Shown here piece after piece: positions 41,312 through 50,835 of a stretch of 64,000 bases of DNA; the stretch's first letter is position 1, and each line of letters begins with the position of its first letter. The notes beneath the pieces were generated by a model. It was not told the origin of the DNA. It ran no database searches and saw only the letters and a program-made list of their open reading frames with translations. The position numbers and the translations under genes are program-made. The DNA comes from an uncultured Alphaproteobacteria bacterium (GTDB lineage Bacteria; Pseudomonadota; Alphaproteobacteria; RF32; CAG-239). The stretch covers positions 186,001 through 250,000 of the forward strand of contig CALXPL010000002.1 in NCBI GenBank assembly GCA_944390275.1, in the 5' to 3' direction.

Positions 41312-42061
41312 TTAAAAAAATTGTTTTACATAAGGATAAGATAATAAAGATTCGTTATTAATTTCATAACATTTCGTTTCAATATCATTTTTTAATTTTG
41401 ACATGAAAGATTTCTTATCTAAATCTTGAGGGATAGGGGGAAGAAATTCAAAAATAATTTTTCCCGGATAACGGAGGAAAGAATTCTTTTTCCAAAAGAG
41501 ACCGGTATTGGTAGCAACAGGAATCACGGGAACATCAAGATTTTGATAAAGACAAGCGACACCGGATTTATATTCGATAGTCTTTCCGGGTTGTGTGCGA
41601 GTTCCTTCAGGAAAGATAATGATAGATTGTCCTCGGTTTAAGAGTTTCTTTGCGGAGATGAGCATATTTTTTAAAGCACGGCTGCCACCGGAACGGTCAA
41701 CGGGAACAGAACCATATAAAGCAATGGCCCAACCAAAAAACGGAATATGAGTAAGTTCTTTTTTAAAGATAAAAGTAGCGTTTTTGATATAAGAAGTGAG
41801 AATATAGGTTTCGAGGGCAGATTGGTGCTTGCAGGCATAAATAGCCGGAGAATTTTGAATATTATGAGCACCTCGGATTTCGATTTTAAGTCCGCAAATC
41901 CATTTGAGGAGATTACGTAATAAAATTAATACCGCATCATTCCAAAAGAGCCAAATAAATTTTTTAGGAAGAAACCACCCTAAAAGTACGGTAACGATGC
42001 AGCCCATAAGGATTAAAGAATAACATAAAATATTGAACACGAGAGAACGTAAAAAAATCAT
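41312..42061 (-). CDS. plsC: 1-acyl-sn-glycerol-3-phosphate acyltransferase (PlsC family)
   Basis: 249 residues. It adds the second acyl chain to lysophosphatidic acid at the inner membrane. Two N-terminal hydrophobic spans, then the acyltransferase motif KHQSALET (H with E in place of the usual D in HX4D, a known variant), the VPVDRSGGSRAL block, FPEGTRTQPG (about 152-161) and VIPVATNTG. All four family blocks are present. Its start overlaps the stop of the DUF218 gene by 4 bp. Confidence 0.92.
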   Translation of the reverse strand: MIFLRSLVFNILCYSLILMGCIVTVLLGWFLPKKFIWLFWNDAVLILLRNLLKWICGLKIEIRGAHNIQNSPAIYACKHQSALETYILTSYIKNATFIFKKELTHIPFFGWAIALYGSVPVDRSGGSRALKNMLISAKKLLNRGQSIIIFPEGTRTQPGKTIEYKSGVACLYQNLDVPVIPVATNTGLFWKKNSFLRYPGKIIFEFLPPIPQDLDKKSFMSKLKNDIETKCYEINNESLLSYPYVKQFF

Positions 42062-42654
42062 GATATTATTCCTATATTTTTTCCCAATTCAATGAGAATT
42101 ATTTTCAGATAAACGATAAGAAATTTAGAATATTCAGAAGCTAAAAGAGTAAAAGTTCCCCAATTTTTCCACCATTTATGAGAGACATTTGATGAGTAAA
42201 CAGGATTTTCAATAATTGTTAATCCCGGATTTTGAGATTTGAACTCTAAATAGCTGCGCGGCATATGATAATTAGACGTTACCAAACGAATTGTTTTAAT
42301 GTTTTTATTTTTAATCCATTCGTTTGTGTTGATAGCATTTTCGACGGTATTGGTTGATGTTCGTTCAATAATGACTTTTCTCCCAGAAGAAATATTAATT
42401 TTTTGCACATTCAAGATTTCGTGAAAAGAGATACCTTTTTCAACGCCGGAGATAAACAAAATTGGGCTAAAGTCATTATTTAATAAGAGAGCAGCTTCTT
42501 TAATACGATTGCTTCCACCGGTTAAAGCGATTATGGCATCGGTTTTTGTTATTTTATCAATTTTATAATGGTTAATATAAAAATTAAAATAAGCCAGTCC
42601 GACAAACCAAAGAATGATAAAAGGAAGAAGGACAAATTTAAGAAGTTTTTTCAT
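42058..42654 (-). CDS. YdcF-like DUF218 membrane protein
   Basis: 198 residues. One N-terminal span (VLLPFIILWFVGLAYFNFYI, about 8-27) and the DUF218 fold: TDAIIALTGGSNRIKEAALL (39-58), ILFISG, ERTSTNTVENAINT and VTSNYHMPRS. Family members include ElyC/SanA-like proteins involved in envelope polysaccharide and peptidoglycan precursor metabolism, with exact activity unknown. It lies 1 bp after ftsX and overlaps plsC by 4 bp, so all are one transcript; this arrangement is usual in Alphaproteobacteria. Confidence 0.85.
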   Translation of the reverse strand: MKKLLKFVLLPFIILWFVGLAYFNFYINHYKIDKITKTDAIIALTGGSNRIKEAALLLNNDFSPILFISGVEKGISFHEILNVQKINISSGRKVIIERTSTNTVENAINTNEWIKNKNIKTIRLVTSNYHMPRSYLEFKSQNPGLTIIENPVYSSNVSHKWWKNWGTFTLLASEYSKFLIVYLKIILIELGKNIGIIS

Positions 42655-42655
42655 A

Positions 42656-43573
42656 TTACATCATCTTTTCGAGGGTTCTTTTAACGGTATAATAGGCTGT
42701 AAGCATTGATGCCCCAGAAGAGAACAAGGGCAAAGCGAGAATAAGCATCCACGAGAAAGGAGACAAATGCGCTTCAGAAATAATGCCGCCTTCAATTTGT
42801 TCGGCAAGTCGAGCAATAAGGAAAATAGTGGGAATAGCAAAAAACAAACCGATACAACCCCCGATAAAGCCGAGCCAAGCATCACGTCTAGCATATTGTT
42901 GAGCGACATAGGTATCTTTTGCTCCCATAATATGTAAAATTTCAATAATATTATGATGAAGTCCGAGATTAGATTGGGTTGTATAAAAAATGGCACCGGA
43001 TGTAATAGCAATCACGAGGAAAAGAATAGTTAAGGCCAAAATTTTTAAGCCATCAGCAAATTTAATAAGTTTGTCGAGCCAAAGTTTGTGATTATCTAAA
43101 GAAGCAAAAGGAGAAATTTCAGATAATTTTTCCGCTAATTTAGTGTAATTGATTTCAGTATTTTTTTTGATTTTGACATCAATAAGTCGAGGAGTCGGTA
43201 AATTGCTAATATCTATTCCGTCGCCGAGCCAAGGTTTAAGTAATTTTTCCAACTGTTCATCGCTAAGGACGGAGACATGCTCGACTTCAGGAAGTTTTTT
43301 CAAGAATTCGACGGTAATATTTTGTTGTTCGAGCGTTTGTTTAAGAGCCAAATCATGATTAGCATTATTAATCGGCATAATTTGCACGGTAAGTGAGCCA
43401 AGAATGCTGTTATTCCAAGCATTAAGCATAGAGTTTATAGAGAGAACGCCAGCTAAGGTTACGGCAAATAAAAAAATGGCAATAGAAATGATAACCTTAA
43501 GGAACAAAGAGGTCGTATTGTCTTTTAAAGGGAGTTCTTGTTTGCGAGAAATCAAAGGGTCATTACTAATCAT
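42656..43573 (-). CDS. ftsX: Cell division protein FtsX
   Basis: 305 residues from the ATG at 43573, preferred to an upstream ATG at 43603 because GGAG lies 9 bp before it and it overlaps the ftsE stop by only 8 bp. FtsX is the membrane half of FtsEX, which senses the divisome and activates wall hydrolases. One N-terminal span (about 25-45), a periplasmic loop with VEFLKKLPEVEHV, and three C-terminal spans (about 165-290) give the four-span topology. M23 peptidases elsewhere in the window are possible periplasmic targets, unproven. Confidence 0.93.
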   Translation of the reverse strand: MISNDPLISRKQELPLKDNTTSLFLKVIISIAIFLFAVTLAGVLSINSMLNAWNNSILGSLTVQIMPINNANHDLALKQTLEQQNITVEFLKKLPEVEHVSVLSDEQLEKLLKPWLGDGIDISNLPTPRLIDVKIKKNTEINYTKLAEKLSEISPFASLDNHKLWLDKLIKFADGLKILALTILFLVIAITSGAIFYTTQSNLGLHHNIIEILHIMGAKDTYVAQQYARRDAWLGFIGGCIGLFFAIPTIFLIARLAEQIEGGIISEAHLSPFSWMLILALPLFSSGASMLTAYYTVKRTLEKMM

Positions 43574-44300
43574 AGAGTCGAGCTCCTTTGATAAGTTTTT
43601 CACGAGGCATAAAAAGTTTTAATCCACCGTTTTGTAAATGCAAGCGAGGATATTGAAAATCGTTAACGAGTTTTTCACTATGAGTTGCAATAACAACGGT
43701 TGTTCCGAGTTTATTGAGTTCAATAAATAACTTCATGAGCTTGACGGCAATATCACTATCGACATTTCCTGTAGGTTCATCGGCTAAAAGGATATCGGGG
43801 CGGTTAATGACGGCACGCGCGATAGCGATTCGTTGTTTTTCTCCACCGGAAAGCGTACTTGTTTTATCAAGCATATGCTTATCAAGTTCGACCCACTGTA
43901 AGAGTTCTTTAACGCGTTTTTTCACTTCACGTTCGCTCATACCACAGACCCGTAAAGGAAGAGCAACATTATCAAAAGCGGAAAGATGATCGATAAGGCG
44001 AAAGTCTTGAAAGACGACGCCGATTCTTCTTCGTAAGAGAGCAAGACTGTCGCGATTGGTAAAATTGACATTTTTCCCAAAGACATTAAGAGAACCGCGG
44101 CTAGGTTTTTGAGCGAGATACATCATACTAAGCAAAGAAGTCTTTCCGGCACCGCTTTTTCCTGTTAAAAAATGGAAAGAGGCGCGTTTGAGAGAAACAT
44201 TAATATCGCTGAGGACTTCAGGTCCTTGTTCATAGCGAATACCAACATTTTTCATATCAATAATAGCTTGTTCATTTTTTAGCTCATTTTGTAACAACAC
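43566..44300 (-). CDS. ftsE: Cell division ATP-binding protein FtsE
   Basis: About 244 residues. ABC ATPase with Walker A TGKSGAGKTS (about 46-55), Q-loop VVFQDFRL, signature TLSGGEKQR, Walker B ILLADEPTGN and the H-loop ATHSE. The start is uncertain: GTG at 44300 follows AGGAG at a short distance and TTG codons lie on both sides; the domain itself begins at IIDMKNVGIRY. FtsE drives FtsX. It heads the minus-strand cluster and diverges from the zinc-ribbon gene. Confidence 0.95.
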   Translation of the reverse strand: MLLQNELKNEQAIIDMKNVGIRYEQGPEVLSDINVSLKRASFHFLTGKSGAGKTSLLSMMYLAQKPSRGSLNVFGKNVNFTNRDSLALLRRRIGVVFQDFRLIDHLSAFDNVALPLRVCGMSEREVKKRVKELLQWVELDKHMLDKTSTLSGGEKQRIAIARAVINRPDILLADEPTGNVDSDIAVKLMKLFIELNKLGTTVVIATHSEKLVNDFQYPRLHLQNGGLKLFMPREKLIKGARLYD

Positions 44301-44380
44301 CAAAACTCCTTAAATCGAAACTCTCTAAGAGAAAGAGATAACACATATCCAAAATATACTCAAATAAAAATTTTTTTTCT

Positions 44381-44408
44381 TTGCTTAAATGTGAATTATG
44401 CATATAGT
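44381..44408 (+). promoter_or_regulatory. Promoter of the zinc-ribbon gene
   Basis: TTGCTT (44381-44386), a 16-bp spacer and TATAGT (44403-44408), 21 bp before the ATG at 44430. Confidence 0.55.
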
Positions 44409-44429
44409 AAGTTAGGAAAGGGGATAAAA

Positions 44430-45308
44430 ATGCTGATAAGATGTCCAAAATGCCAAGTCTGCTATAGAATAGAAGAGAGGATAATTACGGAAAAGGGAAA
44501 GAAGTTTCGTTGCGCAAAATGTAATGAAGTATGGATGGCATATCCTCAGGATTTGTTTGAAGAGACGTTAGAAAACGCCTCAGAGATATATACTCCTGGA
44601 CAAACAAAGGAGAATACTTCAGCCTCAGAGGCTGACAATAAAAGCAAAGGACAAGAAACACAGGAAAATGTCGAGCAAGAGGACAAGGAAGAAGCAACAC
44701 AAAGAGAAGAAACTCAGCCGGAAATCACGGAAAAAGATTTAAACAATGCCGTAAGCATGCAGGAAATATTTTCACGAATAGAAAAACAAAATGCAGAATT
44801 AGCAGAGCAGGATAAGAAGAAGCCGCTTTTCAAGAAAATTAAAGATGATATAACACAAGCGCTGGGACTAAACAGTACATTCAACTGTATATTTTTTTCC
44901 GCAATAATCATTTTAATAGCAGGTCTTGCATTTTTTTCATTCCGTTATGAACTAGTCAGACAGTTCCCATGGCTAGAACAAGTTTATACAGGATTCGGAT
45001 TGGATTCGGTTGTTCTAGGAGAAGGTTTGGAATTTCAAAATGTATCCAGACATGAATATGAAGAAGACTATGTAAAAAAAATGCAAATTAAAGGTTTTAT
45101 CGTTAATGGAACGGATAAGATGATAAAAGTGCCGCAGATACATGTAGAAGTACTAAGCAAAGATATCATAAAATTAAATGAAATGGATGTTAAATCCCCG
45201 ATAGATACGTTGCGTCCGAAAGAGCGCACGGCATTTACAGTTGTTATTACACAACCCTCATCATTAAGCAAACACATAGTACTGACTTTTTCCAAATCGG
45301 AAGAATAA
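44430..45308 (+). CDS. MJ0042-type zinc-ribbon membrane protein (DUF3426-like)
   Basis: 292 residues from the ATG at 44430 (AGGAAAGGGG upstream). The first 40 residues are a zinc ribbon with CPKC and CAKC, typical of MJ0042 domains. An acidic, Gln/Glu-rich linker follows (about 45-130), then one membrane span (IIILIAGLAFFSF, about 170) and a periplasmic beta domain resembling DUF3426 (VNGTDKMIKVPQIHVEVL, RPKERTAF). The family is common in Proteobacteria and has no settled function. The gene is 4 bp from prmC, in one operon. Confidence 0.85.
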   Translation: MLIRCPKCQVCYRIEERIITEKGKKFRCAKCNEVWMAYPQDLFEETLENASEIYTPGQTKENTSASEADNKSKGQETQENVEQEDKEEATQREETQPEITEKDLNNAVSMQEIFSRIEKQNAELAEQDKKKPLFKKIKDDITQALGLNSTFNCIFFSAIIILIAGLAFFSFRYELVRQFPWLEQVYTGFGLDSVVLGEGLEFQNVSRHEYEEDYVKKMQIKGFIVNGTDKMIKVPQIHVEVLSKDIIKLNEMDVKSPIDTLRPKERTAFTVVITQPSSLSKHIVLTFSKSEE

Positions 45309-45312
45309 CAAG

Positions 45313-46158
45313 ATGAAATACACAATACAAAATATTGTTTCAGACTTAATATCCGAAGCAGTAAATTCACCTCGGTTAGAAGCAAGGATTCTTTTAAGTT
45401 ATCTTTTATGTAAAGAAAGTTCAGCTATAACAAATGAGGACTATGAATTAAGTCCTGAGCAGATTAAAAAGCTAAAAGAAATGATAGAGGCAAGGAAACG
45501 GCATATTCCTCTAGATAAAATAATCGGTAGAAAAGGGTTTTATAAATATGAGTATAGAGTAACGGAAGATGTTTTATCGCCGCGACCGGATACGGAGATA
45601 TTGGTTGAAAAGGCAATAGAATTAGCCAAAGAGAACGAATACAAAACGATACTTGACTTAGGATTGGGGAGTGGTTGCATATTATTTTCGGTATTAAAAG
45701 ATTGTCCATTTATGCAAGGTGTCGGAGTAGATATTTCGGAAAAGGCGATAGCCGTAGCGCAAGAAAATGCCAAATTATTGGAAGTAGAAGGAAGAGTTCG
45801 TATTTTTCAATTAAGCTGGATGGAGAAAGATTTTACAGCGCATTTCGGAGAAAAGTTTGATATTATAGTATCAAATCCGCCGTATATTCCGAGTATGGAA
45901 ATCGACAGTTTAGAAAAGGAAGTAAAAGACCATGATCCAAGATTGGCATTGGATGGAGGGCAAGACGGATTGGAACATTACAAAAGGATAGCCGAGATAA
46001 TTCCCGAGTTGTTAAGTCCGCAAGGTAGTGTTTTGTTAGAAGGAGGTAAAGGTCAGGCAAAGGAAATAAGCAACCTTTTTGAAAAACAAGGATTAAAGGT
46101 TCAAAGTATTTTAAAAGATTTAAGTGGCATAGAACGATGTGTACTATTAAAAAAATAA
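45313..46158 (+). CDS. prmC: Peptide chain release factor N5-glutamine methyltransferase PrmC
   Basis: 281 residues. PrmC methylates the GGQ glutamine of release factors RF1 and RF2. The N-terminal helical domain (SPRLEARILLSYLL) is followed by LSPRPDTEILVEKA, motif I ILDLGLGSGCILFSVLKD (about 115-132), and the catalytic NPPYIP (about 194-199). In Alphaproteobacteria it usually follows prfA and precedes a DUF4167 gene; here the zinc-ribbon gene takes the upstream place and the DUF4167 gene lies downstream as expected. Confidence 0.95.
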   Translation: MKYTIQNIVSDLISEAVNSPRLEARILLSYLLCKESSAITNEDYELSPEQIKKLKEMIEARKRHIPLDKIIGRKGFYKYEYRVTEDVLSPRPDTEILVEKAIELAKENEYKTILDLGLGSGCILFSVLKDCPFMQGVGVDISEKAIAVAQENAKLLEVEGRVRIFQLSWMEKDFTAHFGEKFDIIVSNPPYIPSMEIDSLEKEVKDHDPRLALDGGQDGLEHYKRIAEIIPELLSPQGSVLLEGGKGQAKEISNLFEKQGLKVQSILKDLSGIERCVLLKK

Positions 46159-46315
46159 TTTACAAATAAAAAATTTATTGTAATATGACGCCGTAATGTT
46201 GCTTTGTTTCAAATTTTGGTTTTGCACATTATCAATACTTTCCAAAACAAAAATAGAAAAAGATAGAAAGAGCATTTCCCCGCTAACATGGGGAGTCAGT
46301 TTATATTATGGAATC

Positions 46316-46876
46316 ATGATGAAAAAAATAAATACAAAATACCGCAATAACAACAATAACTATTCAAATCAAATATATTCGCTGAATTATAAGTTTGACA
46401 GCAGCAGTCCGGCAGGAAAATTTAACGGAACGGCACTTGATTTAATAAAAAAATACAACGAGTTGGCAAAAGATTGTCTAAGCAACAATGACTATGTTGA
46501 AGCTGAAGTCTATCGTCAATATGCCGAACATTATCGTAAAATAGTAACGGATATTAACGAGAAAAAGTTACAACGCACAAACAGTTCGAAAGACATGGAC
46601 GCTAAAGAGGGAAACAATGATAATATTTATGTTTCCACAAATTCGGAAGAAGTAACACAGAAAGAAGTTTCCGATACAACTGAAGCGCAAAGTGAAACCG
46701 TTTCAGTTTCTCCGTTAGAAACAGAAAAGAAAGAATTTAAGATTATTGAAATAAAAGAAACGGGAACGCTTCCGGAAAATATGATAAAAGTCGGGACAAC
46801 GGAAAGCTCAGAAGTTCCACCACAACCTAAAAAACGAGTTTATCGCCGCAAGACTGCAGCAACACCTCAAGCATAA
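46316..46876 (+). CDS. DUF4167-domain protein
   Basis: 186 residues from ATG at 46316 (a second ATG follows at once). The start MMKKINTKYRNNNNNYSNQI, then SSSPAGKFNGTALDLIKKYN and AEVYRQYAEHYRKIV (about 65-80), are the alphaproteobacterial DUF4167 pattern: Asn/Arg-rich disordered start, a conserved helical hairpin and a charged disordered end with RRKTAA. The family lies beside prmC and clpB in this class and is thought to bind RNA or ribosomes, but its role is not settled. The 157-bp leader contains a CCCC-GGGG hairpin. Confidence 0.85.
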   Translation: MMKKINTKYRNNNNNYSNQIYSLNYKFDSSSPAGKFNGTALDLIKKYNELAKDCLSNNDYVEAEVYRQYAEHYRKIVTDINEKKLQRTNSSKDMDAKEGNNDNIYVSTNSEEVTQKEVSDTTEAQSETVSVSPLETEKKEFKIIEIKETGTLPENMIKVGTTESSEVPPQPKKRVYRRKTAATPQA

Positions 46877-46888
46877 AGATATAAATAA

Positions 46889-46918
46889 AAAGAGCTAAGT
46901 AAATTTAGTTCTTTTTTT
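46889..46918 (+). terminator. Terminator after the DUF4167 gene
   Basis: AAGAGCTAA (46890-46898) pairs with TTAGTTCTT (46905-46913) with one G-T wobble, followed by a T-run. Confidence 0.8.
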
Positions 46919-46946
46919 ATAGAAAAATAATTTTTATAAGAGCTCC

Positions 46947-46976
46947 TTGATTTAAAAGTAAAAAAATAACTATATA
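46947..46976 (+). promoter_or_regulatory. Candidate promoter of clpB
   Basis: TTGATT (46947-46952), an 18-bp spacer and TATATA (46971-46976). The preceding CC makes CCTTGAT, close to a heat-shock -35, but the matching -10 (CCCCAT-like) is absent, so this looks like sigma-70. Confidence 0.45.
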
Positions 46977-47008
46977 TATAGAAGAAAGAAAATTAGGGGG
47001 CAAAAAAA

Positions 47009-49606
47009 ATGGACTTCGAGAAATTAACGAATAAATCTAAAGAAATTATACAAGATGTCGTAGGTTTAGCAGCAAAAGAAAAACATCAATTTATCGCACC
47101 GGAACATCTTTTGAGTGTTTTATTGAATAACAAAGACAATGCAACGATTATTGAACTTTTGGAAAAATCCGGAGCAGATATTGAAAAGTTAAAAGATACG
47201 GTTGAAGGAGCCATAAAACGCCTTCCGCAAGTAAGCGGAGAGGGAGTACAAAGCTCAATGTCGCAAGAATTTACACGAGTAATGATGGAGGCCGAAAAAT
47301 TAGCAGATAAGTCGGGAGACAGCTATGTTACCGTAGAAAGAATATTGCAGGCGTTGGCACAAACCGCCGGAACAAAAGCCTATGATGCCTTAAAATCATC
47401 AGGATTAGATCCCATAGCCTTAAATCAGGCAATTAACGATATGAGAAAAGGCAGAGTTGCCGATAGTGAAAGCGCAGAAGATAATTTTAATGCCTTAAAG
47501 AAATATGCCATAGATATAACGGCAAGAGCCAAAGAAGGTAAGTTAGATCCGGTTATCGGACGAGAACACGAGATAAGAAGAACAATACAAGTATTATCGC
47601 GACGTACTAAAAACAATCCTGTTTTGATAGGAGAACCCGGTGTCGGCAAAACAGCCATAGTTGAAGGTTTGGCGATTCGCATTATCAATAATGATGTTCC
47701 GGAAAGTTTGCACAATAAAAGGCTTTTAGCATTGGATATGGGGGCTTTGATAGCCGGAGCAAAATTCCGTGGAGAATTCGAAGAGAGATTGAAGGCAGTT
47801 CTTAAAGAAGTCGAAGAGTCTGATGGAAGCATAATTTTGTTTATTGATGAAATGCATACCATTGTAGGAGCCGGAGCGTCAGAAGGTTCAATGGATGCAT
47901 CAAATTTGTTAAAACCTGCCTTGGCAAGAGGAGAGTTGCACTGTCTTGGAGCGACAACATTAAATGAATATAAGAAGTATGTTGAAAAAGATGCGGCATT
48001 AGCGCGTCGTTTTCAACCGGTGTTTGTCGGAGAACCAAGTGTTGAGGAAACCATATCAATTTTAAGGGGAATAAAGGACAAGTTTGAATTACATCATGGA
48101 GTCAGAATAGCAGATAGTGCGCTCATTGCGGCAGCAACATTATCCAATCGTTATATTACGGACAGATTTTTACCGGATAAAGCCATAGATTTGATGGATG
48201 AAGCGGCGAGTGCCGTTCGCATGGCTGTTGATTCAAAACCGGAAGAATTAGATGAATTGGATAGACGGATTTTGCAGTTAAAAATAGAAAGAGAAGCCTT
48301 AAAAAAAGAGACGGACGAACAGTCAAAATCACGCTTGGAACAAATCGGTTATGAAATAAACGGACTAGAAATCAAAGCCAAAACATTAGGTGATAAATGG
48401 CTGAAAGAAAAGAGAAGTTTAGCGGATATAACCGAATTAAAGAACCAGTTGGATAAAGCGAGAATAGAAGTAGATATCGCCAAGCGTGAAGGACGGTATG
48501 AACGAGCCGGAGAGTTGCAATATAGTATTATTCCTGAATTAGAAAATAAATTAAAAGAAGAAGAGAGTATTGCTAAAAAGGCACAAAGTCATGCCGGAGA
48601 AACCGTAACGGATGAAAATATCGCCGCGGTTGTTTCCAAATGGACAGGTGTTCCGGTAGATAAGATGTTGGAAGGAGAAAAAGAAAAACTCCTACACATG
48701 GAAGATATTTTAAGCAAACGAGTCGTCGGACAAAAAGATGCTATTACGGCCGTAGCCAATGCGGTAAGGCGTTCAAGAGCGGGAATAGGTGATGCCGGAC
48801 AGCCGATAGGATCATTCTTGTTCTTAGGACCGACGGGGGTTGGAAAGACAGAATTATCAAAAGCCTTAGCGGAGTTTTTGTTTAATGATGAAAAGGCGAT
48901 TCTTCGAATAGATATGTCTGAATATATGGAAAAACATGCCGTTGCGCGTTTAATCGGTTCTCCTCCGGGATATGTCGGCTATGATGAAGGCGGACTGTTG
49001 ACGGAAGCCGTAAGAAGACGTCCGTATCAAGTAATTTTGTTTGATGAGGTTGAAAAAGCCCATCCTGATATTTTCAATATATTGTTGCAAGTATTGGATG
49101 ATGGACGTTTGACAGATGGTAAAGGAAGAACGGTAGATTTTAAAAATACCATTATCATCATGACGTCAAATCTTGGCTCAAATATAATATCAAATGCGAC
49201 AGGAGGAGATGATCCGAGAAAGATTCGCAATCAGATAATGGATGTTGTTAAAGCCTCATTCCGTCCGGAGTTTATCAACCGAATTGATGAAATCATCTTT
49301 TTCCATAAGCTGGATAAAAGCAACATTAAAGATATTGCAAAGATATTAATAGCCAACATAGAAAAAAGGTTGAGTGAACACAACATTCATCTTCGAGTAA
49401 ATGATGCCGCCTTTACGTGGATTGTCAATAATGGTTATGATGCAATATATGGTGCAAGACCATTAAAACGCTTGCTAAAAAATCAAATTGAGAATAAACT
49501 CGCAATGAAAATTTTGAGTGGCGAAATAGAAGATGATGATACGGCAGATATCATTGTCGGAGCCGATGGACAATTAGAAATCGTAAAGAATAAAAGGAAA
49601 AATTAA
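47009..49606 (+). CDS. clpB: ATP-dependent disaggregase ClpB
   Basis: 865 residues, full length. ClpB is a hexameric AAA+ machine that, with DnaK, pulls polypeptides out of aggregates. The N domain ([13 protein letters not shown]), NBD1 with GEPGVGKT (about 204-211), the long middle coiled-coil domain (about 400-530, with [17 protein letters not shown]) that separates it from ClpA/ClpC, and NBD2 with GPTGVGKT (about 608) are all present. The [10 protein letters not shown] start follows GGGGGCAAAA. Its stop overlaps the next start as TAATG. Heat induction is expected for the family. Confidence 0.98.
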   Translation: MDFEKLTNKSKEIIQDVVGLAAKEKHQFIAPEHLLSVLLNNKDNATIIELLEKSGADIEKLKDTVEGAIKRLPQVSGEGVQSSMSQEFTRVMMEAEKLADKSGDSYVTVERILQALAQTAGTKAYDALKSSGLDPIALNQAINDMRKGRVADSESAEDNFNALKKYAIDITARAKEGKLDPVIGREHEIRRTIQVLSRRTKNNPVLIGEPGVGKTAIVEGLAIRIINNDVPESLHNKRLLALDMGALIAGAKFRGEFEERLKAVLKEVEESDGSIILFIDEMHTIVGAGASEGSMDASNLLKPALARGELHCLGATTLNEYKKYVEKDAALARRFQPVFVGEPSVEETISILRGIKDKFELHHGVRIADSALIAAATLSNRYITDRFLPDKAIDLMDEAASAVRMAVDSKPEELDELDRRILQLKIEREALKKETDEQSKSRLEQIGYEINGLEIKAKTLGDKWLKEKRSLADITELKNQLDKARIEVDIAKREGRYERAGELQYSIIPELENKLKEEESIAKKAQSHAGETVTDENIAAVVSKWTGVPVDKMLEGEKEKLLHMEDILSKRVVGQKDAITAVANAVRRSRAGIGDAGQPIGSFLFLGPTGVGKTELSKALAEFLFNDEKAILRIDMSEYMEKHAVARLIGSPPGYVGYDEGGLLTEAVRRRPYQVILFDEVEKAHPDIFNILLQVLDDGRLTDGKGRTVDFKNTIIIMTSNLGSNIISNATGGDDPRKIRNQIMDVVKASFRPEFINRIDEIIFFHKLDKSNIKDIAKILIANIEKRLSEHNIHLRVNDAAFTWIVNNGYDAIYGARPLKRLLKNQIENKLAMKILSGEIEDDDTADIIVGADGQLEIVKNKRKN

Positions 49607-50040
49607 TGGCTTCAGAATTATTTAAGAAAGCGTTTAGGGTCGCACAAGATTATGATGTATCCACACCGGAAAACAGTGTTGTTGTTTACAGCATAAGTTT
49701 TTTGCCCACAAAAGAAAATAAAGAAAATGCTTTTAAGTATGTTAAAAGTCATCCGGAAAGGATGATGATAGAGCATACGGATTGTGGAGCAAAACTGGTT
49801 GAAATGGGATTATCAAGTTCAGATTGTGGCTTGAGTGATGATGAAATTGCCGATATATGGTCGATAGCTTCAAAACGATTTATCGAGTCGGCAAAAGGGG
49901 ATATAGTAGCCTTTGTAAAAGGAGCCGATCCTCGCAGTGTATTTCGCACACAAGAGCTTCCGTCAATATTGAATAATGAAAAAATTTCAACGATTAACGG
50001 AGAAGACAAGTTTAATTTTGCCAAGAAATTTGCAAAATAA
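49606..50040 (+). CDS. Hypothetical protein coupled to clpB
   Basis: 144 residues, soluble, no domain recognised. The first half is mixed alpha/beta with SVVVYSISFLP and HTDCGAKLVEMG, the second half has ADIWSIASKRFIESAKGDIV and FVKGADPRSVFRTQELP. Three cysteines lie at about 60-75. The start codon overlaps the clpB stop (TAATG), so it should be made with ClpB; a specific terminator follows. Stress-related function is possible by association only. Confidence 0.7.
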   Translation: MASELFKKAFRVAQDYDVSTPENSVVVYSISFLPTKENKENAFKYVKSHPERMMIEHTDCGAKLVEMGLSSSDCGLSDDEIADIWSIASKRFIESAKGDIVAFVKGADPRSVFRTQELPSILNNEKISTINGEDKFNFAKKFAK

Positions 50041-50066
50041 AAGTTTGTTGAGCAAAACTTGACAAA

Positions 50067-50100
50067 ACAGCCGTGCTAAAGTAAAGTACGGCTGTTATTT
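50067..50100 (+). terminator. Terminator of the clpB operon
   Basis: ACAGCCGT (50067-50074) pairs with ACGGCTGT (50088-50095), then TATTTTATT. Confidence 0.85.
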
Positions 50101-50126
50101 TATTATTAATCTAAAAAAATATAGTT

Positions 50127-50750
50127 ATGAAATTAAAAAAATTACAAGAACAAGAAATTATTGCACGTTTAACAAAGGACGGCTTAAGTTGCGGAGAAAT
50201 GTTGGAACAACTGACACCTGAGGAAAGAAATAAGTATCGCAATCATATTTTGCAGTGTCAAGGTACAAATGCGTGCATAGCAAATAACATAGACATTATC
50301 AAACAGATTCTTGATTTGGGAGAAGATTATATCCATGCTTATTTAAGACAATGCCGTTGCGTTCCAGAAAAGGACGGTGATAGAGATAGAACCGGTTTGA
50401 TGTTTTTTAAAGACATCGTCTATACGCAAGGACGGCTGGGAGAAATTGAAAAATTAAAACACTATAATTTATTTGAGGCAAAAGACGAAGCGGAGTTCTT
50501 TCGGTTTCAAAGCTACAAAGACGATTCGGAAAAGAATAAGATAGTGGAAACATATATCAAAGGATATAATCTTTATCTGGAGAGTATAAAATTTCTTACC
50601 TATCCCGCATATAAAAATTTTTATAAAATGTATTGCCGTTTTCGTAAAATAGGGGTTAAGCAAAAGATATATTTAACCTATTTAAAAGTCTTACATAAGA
50701 TAAAAGTATATCTTGAGTTAGAATGTGAATACGGACAATTGCAGAAATAA
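50127..50750 (+). CDS. Hypothetical basic helical protein
   Basis: 207 residues, almost fully helical, basic and rich in Lys and Tyr. Six cysteines fall into the first half (SCGEM, LQCQG, NACIA, RQCRCVP), which may bind metal or form no bond in the cytoplasm. No signal peptide, no known domain. The ribosome site is not convincing, so the start at 50127 is uncertain. It is a single-gene unit between the clpB terminator and a bidirectional terminator. Confidence 0.6.
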   Translation: MKLKKLQEQEIIARLTKDGLSCGEMLEQLTPEERNKYRNHILQCQGTNACIANNIDIIKQILDLGEDYIHAYLRQCRCVPEKDGDRDRTGLMFFKDIVYTQGRLGEIEKLKHYNLFEAKDEAEFFRFQSYKDDSEKNKIVETYIKGYNLYLESIKFLTYPAYKNFYKMYCRFRKIGVKQKIYLTYLKVLHKIKVYLELECEYGQLQK

Positions 50751-50793
50751 AAATAAATTAGTAAACTCCAAAGCAATACTTGTTTATCATTTC

Positions 50794-50833
50794 AAAAAAA
50801 TAAGTCATGAACTTAATCATGACTTATTTTTTT
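50794..50833. terminator. Bidirectional terminator
   Basis: A 17-bp perfect stem centred on TAAGTCATGA/TCATGACTTA with a 6-nt loop (50811-50816) and A/T flanks that give T-runs both ways. It ends the 207-residue gene and the convergent M23 gene. Confidence 0.92.
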
Positions 50834-50835
50834 GA

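Noticed and set aside
46947..46976. Heat-shock (sigma-32) promoter of clpB
   Set aside because: The -35 resembles CTTGA but no CCCCAT-type -10 is found at the right distance.
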